A stretch of DNA of 58,329 nucleotides from Gloeocapsopsis sp. IPPAS B-1203 (GCF_002749975.1 NZ_PEIG01000025.1:1-58329); one strand, 5' to 3'; positions 46,006-58,329 are shown, counted from the stretch's first letter. The notes: generated by a model from the letters alone, not told the origin. Numbers and translations: made by a program.

Positions 46006-46791
46006 GTGTTAAAACGCTATTTTGAAGTATTACAGTTATTATGGGGTGCAGCGATCGCCGCTGAATTGGAGTACCGCGTTAACTTTGTTTTGGCGACGCT
46101 AACAAGCCTTGGTAATCTTGCAGGCAGTTTATTTAGTCTGTTTCTGTTTTACCGTACAGGTTACACATTCCAAGGATGGGCGTGGGAAGAAGCGCTGATT
46201 GTACTTGCTATCTTTACTATGTTACAGGGTTTTTCCAGTACCTTCTTGGCTCCCAACCTCAACAGCATCGTTAAGCACGTTCAGCAAGGTACATTAGACT
46301 TTATTTTACTCAAGCCAATCAGTAGTCAATTTTGGCTTTCTAGTCACACACTTTCACCTTGGGGACTACCAGATATCATCTTTGGCAGTATTCTCATCGG
46401 CTATGCTGGTGGCAGATTGGGCTTAACACTGCAAGACTACTTACTAAGTGCCATTCCTTTGTTATTTGGACTAGCTAGCCTCTACAGCCTGTGGTTCATG
46501 CTAGGCGCGACAAGTATTTGGTTTGTCAAAATCTATAATGTTACAGAAGTTCTCAGAGGCTTGCTAGAAGCTGGTAGATTTCCCATTGTTGCTTATCCTG
46601 TTGCTTACCGCTTTTTCTTTACTTTTATTATTCCAGTAACATTTTTAACGACAGTTCCCGCAGAAGCGATGTTAGGGCGTGTTGAGTTAGGTTGGTTAAT
46701 TGGTGCGGGTGTACTTGCATTAGCTTTGTTATATATTGCTAGAATCTTCTGGAATTTTGCACTGCGTTTTTACACAAGTGCTTCTAGCTGA
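46006..46791 (+). CDS. ABC-2 type transporter permease
   Basis: 261 residues, GTG start at 46006. About six membrane segments, with the ABC-2 family string VQQGTLDFILLKPISSQFW between segments 2 and 3, typical of DUF990-type permeases that work with a separate ATPase. The ATPase is not in the window; such permeases often act in pairs. Substrate unknown. It is followed 11 bp later by a GNAT gene, so the two may be co-transcribed. Confidence 0.85.
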   Translation: MLKRYFEVLQLLWGAAIAAELEYRVNFVLATLTSLGNLAGSLFSLFLFYRTGYTFQGWAWEEALIVLAIFTMLQGFSSTFLAPNLNSIVKHVQQGTLDFILLKPISSQFWLSSHTLSPWGLPDIIFGSILIGYAGGRLGLTLQDYLLSAIPLLFGLASLYSLWFMLGATSIWFVKIYNVTEVLRGLLEAGRFPIVAYPVAYRFFFTFIIPVTFLTTVPAEAMLGRVELGWLIGAGVLALALLYIARIFWNFALRFYTSASS

Positions 46792-46802
46792 ATGGAAACG
46801 AT

Positions 46803-47282
46803 ATGCAGATTCGTCCTGCTACACCTACTGATGTCTCCGCAGTCTTGCCAATGGTTGCATCTATCTGCACTCTGCACAAAACTTGGGATAGTGCTAAATA
46901 TGGCTTTTTACCCAATCCGCAACAGCGTTATGAGCAATGGTTAACTGCGCAAGCTAAAAGTGACAAAAGTATCTTCTTAGTAGCTGAGGATGCGCAAACA
47001 GGGCACTTGAGAGCTTTTTTAGTTGGTACTGTAGAGCGAGGAATTCCGATTTATCGACTGCGCGAGTTTGGCTTTATTCACGATTTGTGGGTAGAACCAT
47101 CCTATCGCCGTGCTGGAGTTGCTAAGCAGATGGTAATGTTGGCGATTGAGCATTTTCAAAGTATTGGAGTTAAGCAAATTCGGTTGGATACTGCTGTGGC
47201 GAACGAGGCGGGAAGGCAGTTATTTGGTGCGTGTGGTTTTCGGGTGAGTACTGTGGAGATGTTGATTGAGTTGGAGATTTAG
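46803..47282 (+). CDS. GNAT-family N-acetyltransferase
   Basis: 159 residues. The acetyl-CoA site motif A is FIHDLWVEPSYRRAGVAKQM, and the following LDTAVANEAGRQLFGACGFR is motif B. The N-terminus is MQIRPATPTDVSAVLPMV. The acceptor is unknown. It follows the ABC-2 permease by 11 bp. Confidence 0.88.
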   Translation: MQIRPATPTDVSAVLPMVASICTLHKTWDSAKYGFLPNPQQRYEQWLTAQAKSDKSIFLVAEDAQTGHLRAFLVGTVERGIPIYRLREFGFIHDLWVEPSYRRAGVAKQMVMLAIEHFQSIGVKQIRLDTAVANEAGRQLFGACGFRVSTVEMLIELEI

Positions 47283-47443
47283 CATAGTTTTACGAACCAC
47301 AGAGGTGCATTCCCCGAAGAGGTTGCTGCAGGCTAGGACACGAAGGAGGATTGGAGATTTACCGTGAGACAGAGGTATTTAGAGGGGGATTTTGAAACTA
47401 ATAGAAGAGAATCATTGCTCATCTAAACAGGAGAAAACTACTA

Positions 47444-48313
47444 ATGCAAACAACAAAACTTGGGAATACTGATGTGACAATCAGTGCGATCGGTTTGGGG
47501 GGAATGCCAATGTCTTTAAGTAGTAGACCTCCAGAGTCGCAAGCAATTGAGGTGATTCATCGCGCTTTAGATTTGGGCGTGACGCTGATTGATACGGCGG
47601 ATTCTTACTGTAAGGATGAGTCGGATAAGCACCACAATGAGCGATTGATTACTAAGGCATTACAGCAGTACAAAGGCGATACAAGTCAAGTAACAGTTGC
47701 AACGAAGGGCGGCTTGATGCGACCCAATGGCGATTGGACGCGCAATGGTAATCCAAAACATTTACGCCAGACAATTCAAGTTAGCTTTGAGGTGTTAGGT
47801 GGAAATAAACCAATTGATGTTTGGCAATATCACTCGCCTGATCCGGACTACACTATTGAGGAAGCATTAATACCTGCTAAAGAAGCTGTGGAAGTAGGTA
47901 AGATTCGCTTTGTTGGTGTATCTAACTTTTCAGTAGAACAAATCAAGCAAGCGCGGGATGTTGTGGAGATTGTCTCAGTACAGAATCAATACAATCCTTG
48001 GCATCGTCAACCAGAATTTGATGGAGTTTTAGAATACTGTGAGCAGGAAGGTTTGATGTTTCTACCTTGGAGTCCACTCGGTGGAAGTCGTCGCGTTAGT
48101 CGTTTAGAAGATATACCAGCGATCGCCCATCTCGCCAAAGAAAAAGATGTATCAGTTTACGCAATTGTCTTGGCGTGGTTACGTGCTAAGTCGCCGTGTA
48201 TTGTGCCCATTCCTGGTGCGAGTAAAGTTGCAAGTATAGAAGATTCGGTGCGATCGCTCAATGTAACTCTATCAGCAAGTGAAATTCAGCAAGTAGACCA
48301 AGCTTCGACTTAA
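47444..48313 (+). CDS. Aldo/keto reductase
   Basis: 289 residues with the (beta/alpha)8 AKR signature: LIDTADSYC (catalytic Asp and Tyr), VATKGG (Lys) and VWQYHSPD (His). The C-terminal NADPH region is IPGASKVASIEDSVRSL. It reduces aldehydes or ketones with NADPH; the substrate is not evident. It is preceded by a low-complexity spacer and converges on ribBA. Confidence 0.9.
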   Translation: MQTTKLGNTDVTISAIGLGGMPMSLSSRPPESQAIEVIHRALDLGVTLIDTADSYCKDESDKHHNERLITKALQQYKGDTSQVTVATKGGLMRPNGDWTRNGNPKHLRQTIQVSFEVLGGNKPIDVWQYHSPDPDYTIEEALIPAKEAVEVGKIRFVGVSNFSVEQIKQARDVVEIVSVQNQYNPWHRQPEFDGVLEYCEQEGLMFLPWSPLGGSRRVSRLEDIPAIAHLAKEKDVSVYAIVLAWLRAKSPCIVPIPGASKVASIEDSVRSLNVTLSASEIQQVDQAST

Positions 48314-48320
48314 AGGATCT

Positions 48321-48342
48321 GGAAAGGGGAATTCCCTTTTCC
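48321..48342. terminator. Near-perfect palindrome between convergent genes
   Basis: GGAAAGGGGAATTCCCTTTTCC, centred on GAATTC, lies 8 bp past the aldo/keto reductase and 5 bp before the end of ribBA. A bidirectional terminator is the likely role. Confidence 0.6.
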
Positions 48343-48346
48343 TAGT

Positions 48347-50050
48347 TTACAGTTCTCCAAAGCTATAAATTTTTTGGGTTTCTAACTGATTGCAAACTGT
48401 CGAAGGTGATTGATTGACATCTAACTTTTGCCGATCTAACTGTACTTGCAAATTAGCTAAAGGATCGCTACCTGAAGCGACTAAAAATTCTAGTTGGCGA
48501 ATGTAGGGCAAAGTAACTAAATCATCCAAAATATGCGCGATCGCTTCTACATAAGGATGACTACCATTATGATACCAGTCCGGTGCAGCAACATTAGCTT
48601 GGTCTAATCCTAAATGAACTGTCAATGAAGGTTTGCCAAAAAGAGCGATCGCCACTGGTCTTGCTTCTTCTTGTAGCAATAAGTTGTGCGTTTTGACAAT
48701 ATGCCGTACTTTCTCTAAGCGTTCATAGCGTTCTGTCACAGAATTTGGTTCGTCACGCCAGTGAATTGCAACTGTGACAAGATAAGTCTGTAACAACATA
48801 TGACCTAGCTTCTGGGCTTTAGTTGCTAGGTAATTTGAATTGTAGTCTGTCGCTTCAATCAGCAAAGGTAGGCGATCGACGACTTCTAAACCATAACCCT
48901 TCAAACCAGCAATCTTGCGCGGATTATTAGTAATGAGGCGAATTTGATGTATGCCCAAGTCCATCAACATTTGCGCGCCCATACCATAGTTGCGCAAGTC
49001 AGCAGGAAAGCCCAAGCGTTCGTTTGCTTCCACGGTGTCCAAACCCATATCTTGCAACGAGTAAGCTTTTAACTTATTAATGAGTCCGATTCCTCGTCCT
49101 TCCTGCCGCAGATAAACGACAACACCACTGCCCGCATTTTCAATCATTTTCAGAGCAGCTTGCAATTGCATCCGACAGTCACAGCGCAACGAACCTAAAG
49201 CATCACCTGTTAAGCATTCCGAGTGCATCCGCACCATTACAGGCTGATTTTCAAAAGTCGCGGTATCGCCTTTAACAATTGCGACGTGTTCAGAATTATC
49301 GAGTGTGTGGCGGTAGCCATAAATTTGGAATTGTCCAAACTGCGTAGGTAACTGAGTTACTGTTTCGCGACGAATCAAGCGATCGTGCTTCAGGCGGTAA
49401 CTAATGAGATCCGCAATACTAATAATTTTTAAATCGTGGCGCTTGGCATATTCAACCAACTGTGGTAAGCGTGCCATTGAGCCATCATTGTTTTGGATTT
49501 CGCAGATCACTCCTGCTGGGTATAGTCCTGCTAAACGCGAGAGATCCACCGCAGCCTCAGTATGACCCGCCCGTTTTAGCACACCACCTTCTCTTGCCCG
49601 AATTGGGAAGATGTGACCAGGACGGCGTAAATCTTCAGGTCGTGTTTCAGAATTGATTGCTACTTGAATTGTGCGGGCGCGATCTTCTGCGGAAATCCCT
49701 GTACTCACACCCAAGTGGGGTGCAGCATCAATACTAATTGTAAAAGCAGTTTGGTTAGTAAATGGAGTATTGTGACTTTCTGGGATGGGGATGGTATTGA
49801 CCATTAAAGGTAGATCTAATTCATCCAAGCGATCGCCCATCATTGCTAGACAAATCAATCCCCGTGCTTCTACCGCCATAAAGTTAATCGTACTCGGCGT
49901 AGCAAATTGCGCGGCACAGATCAAGTCACCTTCATTTTCTCGGCTTTCGTCATCCACCACCACGAGACAACGACCAGCTTTGAGGTCTGCTAATGCTGCT
50001 TCTATCGAGTCAAACTGAAACGGATTTGAGGTGGTTTGAGGCTGCTGCAC
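48347..50050 (-). CDS. ribBA: Bifunctional 3,4-dihydroxy-2-butanone-4-phosphate synthase / GTP cyclohydrolase II
   Basis: 567 residues. RibB domain (about 10-210): [19 protein letters not shown] and SAEDRARTI. RibA domain (about 215-410) with zinc cysteines in [27 protein letters not shown] and [11 protein letters not shown]-terminal extension of about 150 residues is characteristic of cyanobacterial RibBA and has no assigned function. It supplies both precursors of riboflavin. ATG 50050. No FMN riboswitch was recognised upstream. Confidence 0.96.
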   Translation of the reverse strand: MQQPQTTSNPFQFDSIEAALADLKAGRCLVVVDDESRENEGDLICAAQFATPSTINFMAVEARGLICLAMMGDRLDELDLPLMVNTIPIPESHNTPFTNQTAFTISIDAAPHLGVSTGISAEDRARTIQVAINSETRPEDLRRPGHIFPIRAREGGVLKRAGHTEAAVDLSRLAGLYPAGVICEIQNNDGSMARLPQLVEYAKRHDLKIISIADLISYRLKHDRLIRRETVTQLPTQFGQFQIYGYRHTLDNSEHVAIVKGDTATFENQPVMVRMHSECLTGDALGSLRCDCRMQLQAALKMIENAGSGVVVYLRQEGRGIGLINKLKAYSLQDMGLDTVEANERLGFPADLRNYGMGAQMLMDLGIHQIRLITNNPRKIAGLKGYGLEVVDRLPLLIEATDYNSNYLATKAQKLGHMLLQTYLVTVAIHWRDEPNSVTERYERLEKVRHIVKTHNLLLQEEARPVAIALFGKPSLTVHLGLDQANVAAPDWYHNGSHPYVEAIAHILDDLVTLPYIRQLEFLVASGSDPLANLQVQLDRQKLDVNQSPSTVCNQLETQKIYSFGEL

Positions 50051-50383
50051 AGATAAGTAAACCGTAAACTTTTTTAAAGGAAACTTTTCCTTGATTGTAG
50101 CGCCAATCGAAGTTATGAGTCGTGAAGTATTGAGTTATAAAAGTCTTTTAATTCAAAATAATTGCCTCTAACACCTTTCTTCGCGAACAATTCAAAATAG
50201 TGCCTGATGGCACGTTACGCGAACAAAACTCTTTCACTAATCACTCGCTCCTCGCTCCTCGCCCCTCGTCCCTTTTTCACAAATCTGCCAAAATTGATGC
50301 GCCTAAAATTCAGTTTTAGTACTACAATGCAGCGAAAGCTTATCATTTTTTACCCATTTGTAAGTGTATAGGAATTTTGCATC
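50051..50383. other. Intergenic region with dispersed CTCCTCGCCCCTCG repeat
   Basis: Between divergent ribBA and argC. Contains a C/T-rich run (about 50241-50277) of the same type as those before eno (51630-51660), after WD40 upstream sequence (28500s) and, inverted, at the amidase start (36923-36950). No gene or known riboswitch was recognised. Confidence 0.6.
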
Positions 50384-51442
50384 ATGGGAGATATGGGGCG
50401 CGTTTCCGTCGGAATTGTGGGCGCTTCAGGCTATGGCGGGGTGCAGCTAGTACGACTTCTGCAGGATCATCCCGAAGTCGAACTCGTGTATTTAGGCGGC
50501 GAGAGTAGTGCGGGCAAAACATTTGCAGATCTCTATCCGCATCTAGCGCATCGCGTTGACCTCCCAATTGAGCCAGTAGAACCAGAAACAATTGCTACTC
50601 GCTGTCAAGTAGTCTTTTTGTCTCTGCCAAACGGTCTTGCCTGTCAAATCACACCCACTTTAATAGAAAAAGGATTAATGGTACTCGATCTGAGTGCCGA
50701 TTATCGATTTTTTGATTTAGAAACCTATAAAAATTGGTATGGTACCGATCGCTGCGATCGCCAAATCGCAGCTACTGCGGTTTATGGTTTACCCGAACTA
50801 TATCGCGATCGCATTGCTGATAGCCAATTAATCGGCTGTCCTGGGTGCTATCCCACTGCGAGTTTATTGGCACTGGCTCCCCTCCTCAAGCAAGGGTTAA
50901 TTGTTCCAGAAACTGCCATCATTGACGCTAAATCTGGTACTTCAGGTGGCGGACGTCAGGCAAAAACAGGGTTATTACTTGCAGAAGCCGATAATTCTTT
51001 ATCAGCTTACGGCGTAGCACGTCACCGCCATATTCCAGAGATCGAGCAAATTTGCAGCGATTTGGCTGGTCATGAAGTGATGGTACAGTTTACACCTCAT
51101 CTAATTCCTATGGTGCGCGGCATTTTGGCAACAGTGTATGCAACTTTACGCGACCCAGGGTTAGTACGCGATGACTTGATTACGATTTTTAGAGCCTTTT
51201 ATCGTAATTGCCCTTGGATCACAATTTGCGCAAGTGGCGTGTATCCGCAAACAAAATGGGCGTGTGGTAGCAATCTATGTTACATCGGCATTGAAGTCGA
51301 TCAACGCACAGGTCGAGTCATCGTCATGTCCGCAATTGACAACTTAATCAAAGGTCAAGCCGGTCAAGCAATTCAGTGCCTAAACATCATGATGGGCTGG
51401 GAAGAAACGCTAGGATTACCTAAACTCGCATTTTATCCGTAA
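50384..51442 (+). CDS. argC: N-acetyl-gamma-glutamyl-phosphate reductase
   Basis: 352 residues. NADP-binding [17 protein letters not shown] at the start, the catalytic Cys in [17 protein letters not shown], and [12 protein letters not shown]. It performs the third step of arginine synthesis. ATG 50384. Divergent from ribBA. Confidence 0.96.
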   Translation: MGDMGRVSVGIVGASGYGGVQLVRLLQDHPEVELVYLGGESSAGKTFADLYPHLAHRVDLPIEPVEPETIATRCQVVFLSLPNGLACQITPTLIEKGLMVLDLSADYRFFDLETYKNWYGTDRCDRQIAATAVYGLPELYRDRIADSQLIGCPGCYPTASLLALAPLLKQGLIVPETAIIDAKSGTSGGGRQAKTGLLLAEADNSLSAYGVARHRHIPEIEQICSDLAGHEVMVQFTPHLIPMVRGILATVYATLRDPGLVRDDLITIFRAFYRNCPWITICASGVYPQTKWACGSNLCYIGIEVDQRTGRVIVMSAIDNLIKGQAGQAIQCLNIMMGWEETLGLPKLAFYP

Positions 51443-51474
51443 GAAGGGGTGAAGAGTGAGGGGCGTTAGCGTTA

Positions 51475-51519
51475 GCGAAGCCCAGCGAGGCGAAGCCCAG
51501 CGGGACGAAGCCCAGCGAG
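51475..51519. repeat. Three 15-bp tandem units (GCGAAGCCCAGCGAG)
   Basis: Units at 51475, 51490 and 51505 differ at one or two bases. They lie between the convergent argC and eno genes, preceded by GCGTTA doublets. Such GCGAAGCCC repeats are common between cyanobacterial genes. Confidence 0.9.
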
Positions 51520-51659
51520 GGAAACTAGGAGTTATGAGTTCTTAGTGTCGAGTTCTGAATCAGAAGATTCAACTCAAAACTCAAGATAATTGCCTCCCTT
51601 CACTGCGCTTTCCAAAACTAACCACTCTTCACTCGCCCCTCGCCTCTCACTCCTCGCCC

Positions 51660-53258
<1,599 letters not shown>

Positions 53259-53693
53259 ATGAGATTACTACACACAATGTTACGCGTTGGTAACTTAGAA
53301 GAATCCCTGAAATTCTACTGTGATATTTTAGGCATGAAACTGCTGCGGAAAAAAGATTATCCTGGCGGCGAGTTTACGCTAGCATTTGTCGGTTACGGCG
53401 ATGAATCAGACAATACAGTGCTAGAACTCACGTATAACTGGGGTACAGAGCAATATGACTTAGGCGATGCTTATGGTCATATTGCCATTGGAGTTGATGA
53501 TATTTATGGCACTTGCGAGGAAATTAAAGCCCGTGGTGGTAAAGTTGTCCGCGAACCTGGGCCAATGAAGCATGGCTCTACTGTGATTGCGTTTGTAGAA
53601 GATCCTAATGGGTATAAAGTAGAACTAATTCAACTGGGTACTCAAGGATCTCCTGAACAAAAGGTAGCACAGCCACAGTTAGTATCCCAGTAA
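53259..53693 (+). CDS. gloA: Lactoylglutathione lyase (glyoxalase I)
   Basis: 144 residues. Metal ligands are placed as in Ni/Zn glyoxalase I: His in [10 protein letters not shown], Glu in [10 protein letters not shown], His in [10 protein letters not shown], Glu in [10 protein letters not shown]. It detoxifies methylglyoxal. GGAG lies before the ATG. The iron-porin gene follows 13 bp later. Confidence 0.95.
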   Translation: MRLLHTMLRVGNLEESLKFYCDILGMKLLRKKDYPGGEFTLAFVGYGDESDNTVLELTYNWGTEQYDLGDAYGHIAIGVDDIYGTCEEIKARGGKVVREPGPMKHGSTVIAFVEDPNGYKVELIQLGTQGSPEQKVAQPQLVSQ

Positions 53694-53706
53694 TACTTGT
53701 ACAGCA

Positions 53707-55272
53707 ATGCCTAGAAAGTGGTGGAATACTTGGTACTTATTTGGAATCATCAGTTGGGCAGCTTTGACCCATGCTACACCAGTTAAAGCAAATGGTATGA
53801 CTCAGCCAAACCCCTGTAATACAGATGGTTGTAGTACAAAGATTCCACCTGCAAATAAAGTTGTGGAAGCGCCGATGACATATGTTCCTGCTGTAAGTGA
53901 GTTAGTTGATGAGACACCGACTGATTGGGAAGTGCAAGCGATGCTTTCGTTAGCTTCTCGCTACGGCATTTTGCTTGGTTTTCCCGATCGCACTTTCAGG
54001 AGCAATCGCCCAGTAACACGCTACGAATTTGCAGTGGCTCTCAATCAAGTTCTCAATCAAGTCAACACACTGATAGCAAATAAAGCAGCTGGGCAATTTA
54101 GTCAGGAAGATCTCATTACATTACAGCGGTTACAACGCGATTACAACTCAGTATTGCAAGAAATTAGAACTCAGCTTGACACGCTGAGCGATCGCACAAA
54201 TGAGTTAACATCTACCCAGTTTTCTACTACAACAAAACTCAATGGCGAAGTCATTCTGGGATTTACCGATGGTACAAATGCGAATGCTACAGTAGTTTCA
54301 AGGCAGCGACTCAATTTATTCACTAGTTTTTCGCCTCAGGATTTACTATTGACGCAACTCGAAGCAGGTAATCGAGGACAAGATGCGATCTCTGTCGCGC
54401 ACAACCGCGAACAAAATCTTTTGGGAACAAGTGGTTTACTGGCTGATGGTGGTGGTTTAGAGTACACAGAAATTGATGAGACTCTAAGTTTACGTAGACT
54501 TTATTACACGTTTCGTCCGAGTGCAGACTTAGCAGTTACACTAGGAGCAAAAATGTCTCCTAGCGATTTTATTGACCGCAATCGTTCGGCAAATAATCCC
54601 GCCGTTGATTTTAGTTCCAGCTTTTTAATTAATAATCCACTGATTGTCCAAAATCAAATCGACCGTGAAGGTGGTGCAGGGGCAGCTGTTGCTTGGAACA
54701 TTAATGGTAGTGCATTCACAGTGCGATCGCTCTACATTGCGGCAGATGGCAATCAACCTAACTCCACAACCCCTACTCAAGGAGGATTGTTTTCCGATCG
54801 CTATCAAGGCAGTGTGGAATTGGAATATTCTTCTAGTGCTAACTTAGCTGTAAGACTGCAATACACTAACGCTGTGATTAACAATACCGATATTCAAGCA
54901 GCAGGAATCAACGCTGAATATGCCTTCAATCGCAATGCTGCGGTCTATGGACGTTTTGGCTTTGGTAGCTATCAAGGCTTCAATACTGCTGTTAATCAAG
55001 AACTTGACCTGAATCCTACCTCGTGGGCAGTTGGTTTAACAGTTCGTAATTTAGCGATTCCTGGAACAATTGCCGGAATCGCTTTTGGTCAGCCTTTTAT
55101 TGAAGATGATCTAGGTAATGCTACTCAAACGAACGTCGAAGCATTCTACAATTTGACTCTAAGCGAAAATATTAGTGTTACTCCCGCCGTGCAACTCGTA
55201 AAACACGCAAATAACGACCGTTCCAGCGGCACTATTTGGCAAGGTACTCTGCGCACAGTATTTTCTTTTTAA
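53707..55272 (+). CDS. SLH-domain iron-uptake porin (OprB-like)
   Basis: 521 residues. Signal peptide (WYLFGIISWAALTHATPVKA), an SLH domain (LSLASRYGILLGFPDRTFRS, PVTRYEFAVALNQVLNQV), a coiled coil (EDLITLQRLQRDYNSVLQEI) and a C-terminal beta-barrel ending TLRTVFSF. This is the cyanobacterial SLH porin family annotated as iron uptake porins (Slr1908/Slr0042-like), which let inorganic iron through the outer membrane. It complements the three siderophore cassettes. Confidence 0.92.
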   Translation: MPRKWWNTWYLFGIISWAALTHATPVKANGMTQPNPCNTDGCSTKIPPANKVVEAPMTYVPAVSELVDETPTDWEVQAMLSLASRYGILLGFPDRTFRSNRPVTRYEFAVALNQVLNQVNTLIANKAAGQFSQEDLITLQRLQRDYNSVLQEIRTQLDTLSDRTNELTSTQFSTTTKLNGEVILGFTDGTNANATVVSRQRLNLFTSFSPQDLLLTQLEAGNRGQDAISVAHNREQNLLGTSGLLADGGGLEYTEIDETLSLRRLYYTFRPSADLAVTLGAKMSPSDFIDRNRSANNPAVDFSSSFLINNPLIVQNQIDREGGAGAAVAWNINGSAFTVRSLYIAADGNQPNSTTPTQGGLFSDRYQGSVELEYSSSANLAVRLQYTNAVINNTDIQAAGINAEYAFNRNAAVYGRFGFGSYQGFNTAVNQELDLNPTSWAVGLTVRNLAIPGTIAGIAFGQPFIEDDLGNATQTNVEAFYNLTLSENISVTPAVQLVKHANNDRSSGTIWQGTLRTVFSF

Positions 55273-55317
55273 TTTATTAAATCTCCAGTCTAAACGCCCA
55301 AATCGTAAATCGTAAAA

Positions 55318-57978
55318 ATGCAGCCTACCGATCCTAGTAAGTTCACTGATAAAGCTTGGGAAGCCATCGTTCAATCGCAAGATGTTACCCGCCGCTTTCA
55401 ACAACAACAGATGGAAGTCGAGCATCTCATGATCGCCCTACTGGAAGATCAAAAAGGGATAGCACACAGGTTTTTCAATCGAGCTAATGTAGAAGCGCCG
55501 CAAGTTCTACAACAACTCGAAGCCTTTACAAAACGCCAACCTAAGTTTTTGGGAAAACCTGACCAACTGTATCTCGGTCGTGCACTCGATGTCATGCTGG
55601 ATCGTGCTGAGGCGGCTAGAGTGACAATGGAAGACAGTTTGATTTCGGTTGAACATTTTTTGTTAGCCTTTGCCGATGATGAACGCATTGGTCGCCGTTT
55701 ATGCAAAGGTTTGAACTTAGATAAAGCAAAGTTAGAGGCTGCAATCAAGGCCGTCAGAGGAAGTCAGAAAGTTACCGATCCTACTCCTGAAGCGCGTTAT
55801 GAAGCTCTCACAAAATATGGTCGTGACCTGACAGAACAGGCAAAAGTAGGGAAGCTTGACCCAGTGATTGGACGCGATGATGAAATTCGGCGAGTTATTC
55901 AAGTGTTATCGCGTCGTAGTAAAAATAACCCTGTTTTAATTGGGGAACCAGGAGTAGGCAAAACGGCGATCGCTGAAGGTTTAGCGCAACGCATCATTAA
56001 CGGCGATGTCCCCGAATCACTCAAAAATCGTCAACTGATTGCGCTCGATATTGGTAGTTTAATTGCTGGTGCTAAATATCGTGGTGAATTTGAAGATCGC
56101 TTGCGTTCAGTATTGCGCGAAGTCACTGAGTCCAACGGTCAAATTGTCTTGTTTATTGACGAATTACACACTGTTGTTGGTACTGGTGGAACGACACAAG
56201 GCGCAATGGATGCAGGGAATTTACTCAAACCAATGCTGGCACGGGGCGAACTGCGCTGTATTGGGGCAACAACTTTAGACGAGTACCGGAAATATATTGA
56301 AAAAGACGCGGCTTTAGAACGCCGTTTTCAGCAAGTTTTTGTCGATCAACCCTCAGTCGAAACGACTATCTCAATTTTGCGAGGATTAAAACAACGCTAT
56401 GAGGTGCATCACAGCGTAAAAATTACCGATTCAGCCCTCGTTGCGGCGGCGACACTTTCCAATCGTTATATCAGCGATCGCTTCTTACCCGATAAAGCAA
56501 TTGATTTGGTTGATGAAGCAGCAGCACAACTGAAAATGGAGATAACCTCGAAGCCCTCGGAAGTTGAAGCAATTGATCGGCGGCTAATGCAGCTGGAAAT
56601 GGAAAAATTGTCTGTTGCCGGTGAAGATCAACGCGAAGCTAAAAATCGCGAACGATTAGAACGTATTGAGCAAGAAATTACCGCCCTGAAAACTAAACAA
56701 CAAGAATTAAACTCGCAATGGCAAGGTGAAAAGCAGTTACTTGATGCTATCAGTGCTTTGAAGAAAGAAGAAAATGCACTGCAAGTTCAAATTGAGCAAG
56801 CTGAACGAGCATATGATTTGAACAAAGCGGCTCAACTTAAATATGGCAAACTCGAAGGAGTGCGCCGCGATCGCGAAGCGAAAGAAACAATGCTGATCGA
56901 CCTGCAAGCGCGTGGTTCAACACTGCTGCGTGAAGAAGTAACCGAAGCCGATATTGCAGCAATTGTTGCTAAGTGGACGGGAATCCCAGTTAATCGCTTG
57001 CTCGCATCCGAACGGCAAAAACTACTACAACTTGAAAGTCACTTACACGAGCGAGTAATCGGGCAATCTGAAGCGGTATCAGCGGTATCAGCAGCAATTC
57101 GCAGGGCAAGAGCCGGAATGAAAGATCCTGGTCGCCCTATTGGTTCTTTCCTGTTTATGGGACCTACAGGAGTAGGCAAAACTGAACTCGCCCGTGCTTT
57201 GGCAGAGTTTCTCTTTGATTCGGACAATGCTTTAGTCCGTTTGGATATGTCTGAGTACATGGAGAAACATTCAGTCTCTCGTTTGGTAGGAGCGCCTCCA
57301 GGGTACGTTGGATATGAAGAAGGCGGTCAACTTTCAGAAGCAATTCGTCGCCGTCCTTATTCAGTTGTGCTGTTTGATGAAGTCGAAAAGGCTCACCCAG
57401 ACGTTTTTAATATTTTATTACAAGTCCTTGACGATGGACGCATTACGGATTCGCAAGGAAGATTAGTCGATTTTCGCAACACCGTGATTGTGATGACGAG
57501 TAACATCGGTAGCGAACATATTTTGGATGTGTCTGGTGACGACAGTAAGTACCAAATTATGCACAAACGTGTCCTCGATGCGTTGCGATCGCACTTTCGT
57601 CCCGAATTTCTCAACCGCGTTGATGACATTATTCTGTTCCATACACTCAACCGTAACGAACTTGGACTGATTATTCGCATTCAACTCAAGCGCGTTCAAA
57701 AGCTCTTAGCCGAACAAAAACTTGGTTTGGAGTTGACCCCAAAAGCTGAAGCATACTTAGTTGATGTTGGCTACGATCCTGTTTATGGCGCTCGTCCTTT
57801 AAAACGTGCAATTCAACGCGAACTTGAAAATCCACTCGCAACTAAGTTATTAGAAAATGCTTTCGATGAGGGTGACACAATTTCAGTTGACTACATAGAC
57901 AATAGTCTTTCCTTTGTTGCTAAAGAAAAAGCTAAGACTCATCGCTCAGTACTTACCGAAGCAACTCGCAGTACTTAA
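55318..57978 (+). CDS. clpB: ATP-dependent chaperone ClpB
   Basis: 886 residues, normal length. N-terminal Clp repeats, first AAA+ with Walker [10 protein letters not shown] and Walker [13 protein letters not shown], the long M-domain coiled coil (about 410-530), second AAA+ with GPTGVGKTE and [13 protein letters not shown]. It disaggregates proteins together with DnaK. The M-domain distinguishes it from ClpC, and there is no ClpP-binding loop evident. ATG 55318; a terminator follows at 58002. Confidence 0.96.
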   Translation: MQPTDPSKFTDKAWEAIVQSQDVTRRFQQQQMEVEHLMIALLEDQKGIAHRFFNRANVEAPQVLQQLEAFTKRQPKFLGKPDQLYLGRALDVMLDRAEAARVTMEDSLISVEHFLLAFADDERIGRRLCKGLNLDKAKLEAAIKAVRGSQKVTDPTPEARYEALTKYGRDLTEQAKVGKLDPVIGRDDEIRRVIQVLSRRSKNNPVLIGEPGVGKTAIAEGLAQRIINGDVPESLKNRQLIALDIGSLIAGAKYRGEFEDRLRSVLREVTESNGQIVLFIDELHTVVGTGGTTQGAMDAGNLLKPMLARGELRCIGATTLDEYRKYIEKDAALERRFQQVFVDQPSVETTISILRGLKQRYEVHHSVKITDSALVAAATLSNRYISDRFLPDKAIDLVDEAAAQLKMEITSKPSEVEAIDRRLMQLEMEKLSVAGEDQREAKNRERLERIEQEITALKTKQQELNSQWQGEKQLLDAISALKKEENALQVQIEQAERAYDLNKAAQLKYGKLEGVRRDREAKETMLIDLQARGSTLLREEVTEADIAAIVAKWTGIPVNRLLASERQKLLQLESHLHERVIGQSEAVSAVSAAIRRARAGMKDPGRPIGSFLFMGPTGVGKTELARALAEFLFDSDNALVRLDMSEYMEKHSVSRLVGAPPGYVGYEEGGQLSEAIRRRPYSVVLFDEVEKAHPDVFNILLQVLDDGRITDSQGRLVDFRNTVIVMTSNIGSEHILDVSGDDSKYQIMHKRVLDALRSHFRPEFLNRVDDIILFHTLNRNELGLIIRIQLKRVQKLLAEQKLGLELTPKAEAYLVDVGYDPVYGARPLKRAIQRELENPLATKLLENAFDEGDTISVDYIDNSLSFVAKEKAKTHRSVLTEATRST

Positions 57979-58001
57979 TGTACTCAAAAAACTGATGCTA
58001 G

Positions 58002-58037
58002 ATAGGCTCTGTGTAAAATCACTAGCCTATTTTTTTT
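58002..58037 (+). terminator. Rho-independent terminator of clpB
   Basis: ATAGGCT (58002-58008) pairs with AGCCTAT (58024-58030), followed directly by a run of T. It lies 24 bp after the clpB stop. Confidence 0.8.
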
Positions 58038-58212
58038 CCCATTTGAGCAACGTAATTATCATTTGTTTGACATTTTCACTAAATATTTAGAGAAAATACT
58101 TATTGTTCACGCATTCTTTACGGTTCTATTGATAACCTCCGCATTAGTATAGGTACTTAGGAAGCTGACTTTACAAATTCGCTGAGCTGTATAAAAAAAT
58201 ATAGGAAAAGCT

Positions 58213-58329
58213 ATGAAAGCGGTAATACTGGCAGGGGGACTAGGAACGCGGATAAGTGAAGAGACAACAATCAAACCAAAACCAATGGTAGAGATTGGGG
58301 GAAAACCGATACTGTGGCACATTATGAAA
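58213..58329 (+). CDS. rfbF: Glucose-1-phosphate cytidylyltransferase, N-terminal part (cut by window edge)
   Basis: Starts ATG 58213. [20 protein letters not shown] is the nucleotidyltransferase signature, and [19 protein letters not shown] matches the CDP-glucose branch (RfbF) rather than glucose-1-phosphate thymidylyl- or uridylyl-transferases. It makes CDP-glucose for dideoxysugar or O-antigen synthesis. The rest of the cluster lies beyond the window. Confidence 0.85.
   Translation, partial: MKAVILAGGLGTRISEETTIKPKPMVEIGGKPILWHIMK

Noticed and set aside
50051-50383. FMN riboswitch upstream of ribBA
   Set aside because: No conserved RFN-element sequence was recognised, only low-complexity repeats.

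Overview
The window is cyanobacterial chromosome. Three things show this: dense HIP1 octamers (GCGATCGC) on both strands, an intact psaM (photosystem I subunit XII) at 31923-32018, and typical cyanobacterial families (AMIN-domain TonB receptors, SLH iron-uptake porin, bifunctional RibBA with a C-terminal extension). The genus cannot be fixed from this sequence; a unicellular Chroococcidiopsis/Gloeocapsopsis-like organism would fit, but that is a guess.

Layout. 0-5.4 kb: tail of a DUF5615 toxin-like gene, then siderophore-uptake cassette 1 (minus strand: AraC regulator, TonB receptor, lipoprotein binding protein). 5.4-12.5 kb: a heavy-metal-type MerR gene divergent from an unusual TetR protein with two DNA-binding domains, three SAM methyltransferases, a frameshifted DUF3703 gene and a MalT/LAL-type LuxR regulator. 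12.7-19.3 kb: cassette 2 (AraC, TonB receptor, MFS, binding protein), lying between a decayed and an intact copy of a cytochrome b561 gene. 19.6-26.1 kb: cytochrome b561 with a Tat-exported molybdopterin lipoprotein, an MBL hydrolase, a 16-cysteine copper-storage-like protein, a tiny membrane peptide, a glycine-rich membrane protein and a GH116 glycosidase. 26.4-31.5 kb: an IS630-like helix-turn-helix protein without catalytic domain, a COG0523 metallochaperone GTPase behind a Zur/Fur-like box with a WD40 gene, an ArsR regulator and a small membrane protein. 31.9-38.8 kb: psaM, FGGY kinase, a secreted protein, ROK kinase, pyrG and an AmiC-type amidase. 38.8-45.4 kb: decayed Uma2 and DUF2887 fragments around cassette 3 (AraC, TonB receptor, binding protein). 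45.5-58.3 kb: two small unknown genes, an ABC-2 permease, GNAT, aldo/keto reductase, ribBA, argC, eno, gloA, an iron porin, clpB and the start of an rfbF-like gene.

How it works together. Three parallel cassettes, each led by a PchR/YbtA-like AraC regulator, would import different ferric siderophores across the outer membrane and hand them to lipoprotein binding proteins. None carries its own inner-membrane permease or ATPase, so they probably share one encoded elsewhere. The iron porin and the metal-linked genes (MerR, COG0523, ArsR, copper-binding protein) add to a metal-homeostasis flavour.

The most notable non-coding signal is a family of two-hairpin intergenic repeats (about 7.62-7.84, 20.21-20.26 and 45.11-45.21 kb) whose stems differ by compensatory base changes. 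The most notable protein signals are the tandem-HTH TetR regulator and the decayed b561 duplication bordering cassette 2. No tRNA, rRNA or CRISPR array was seen.
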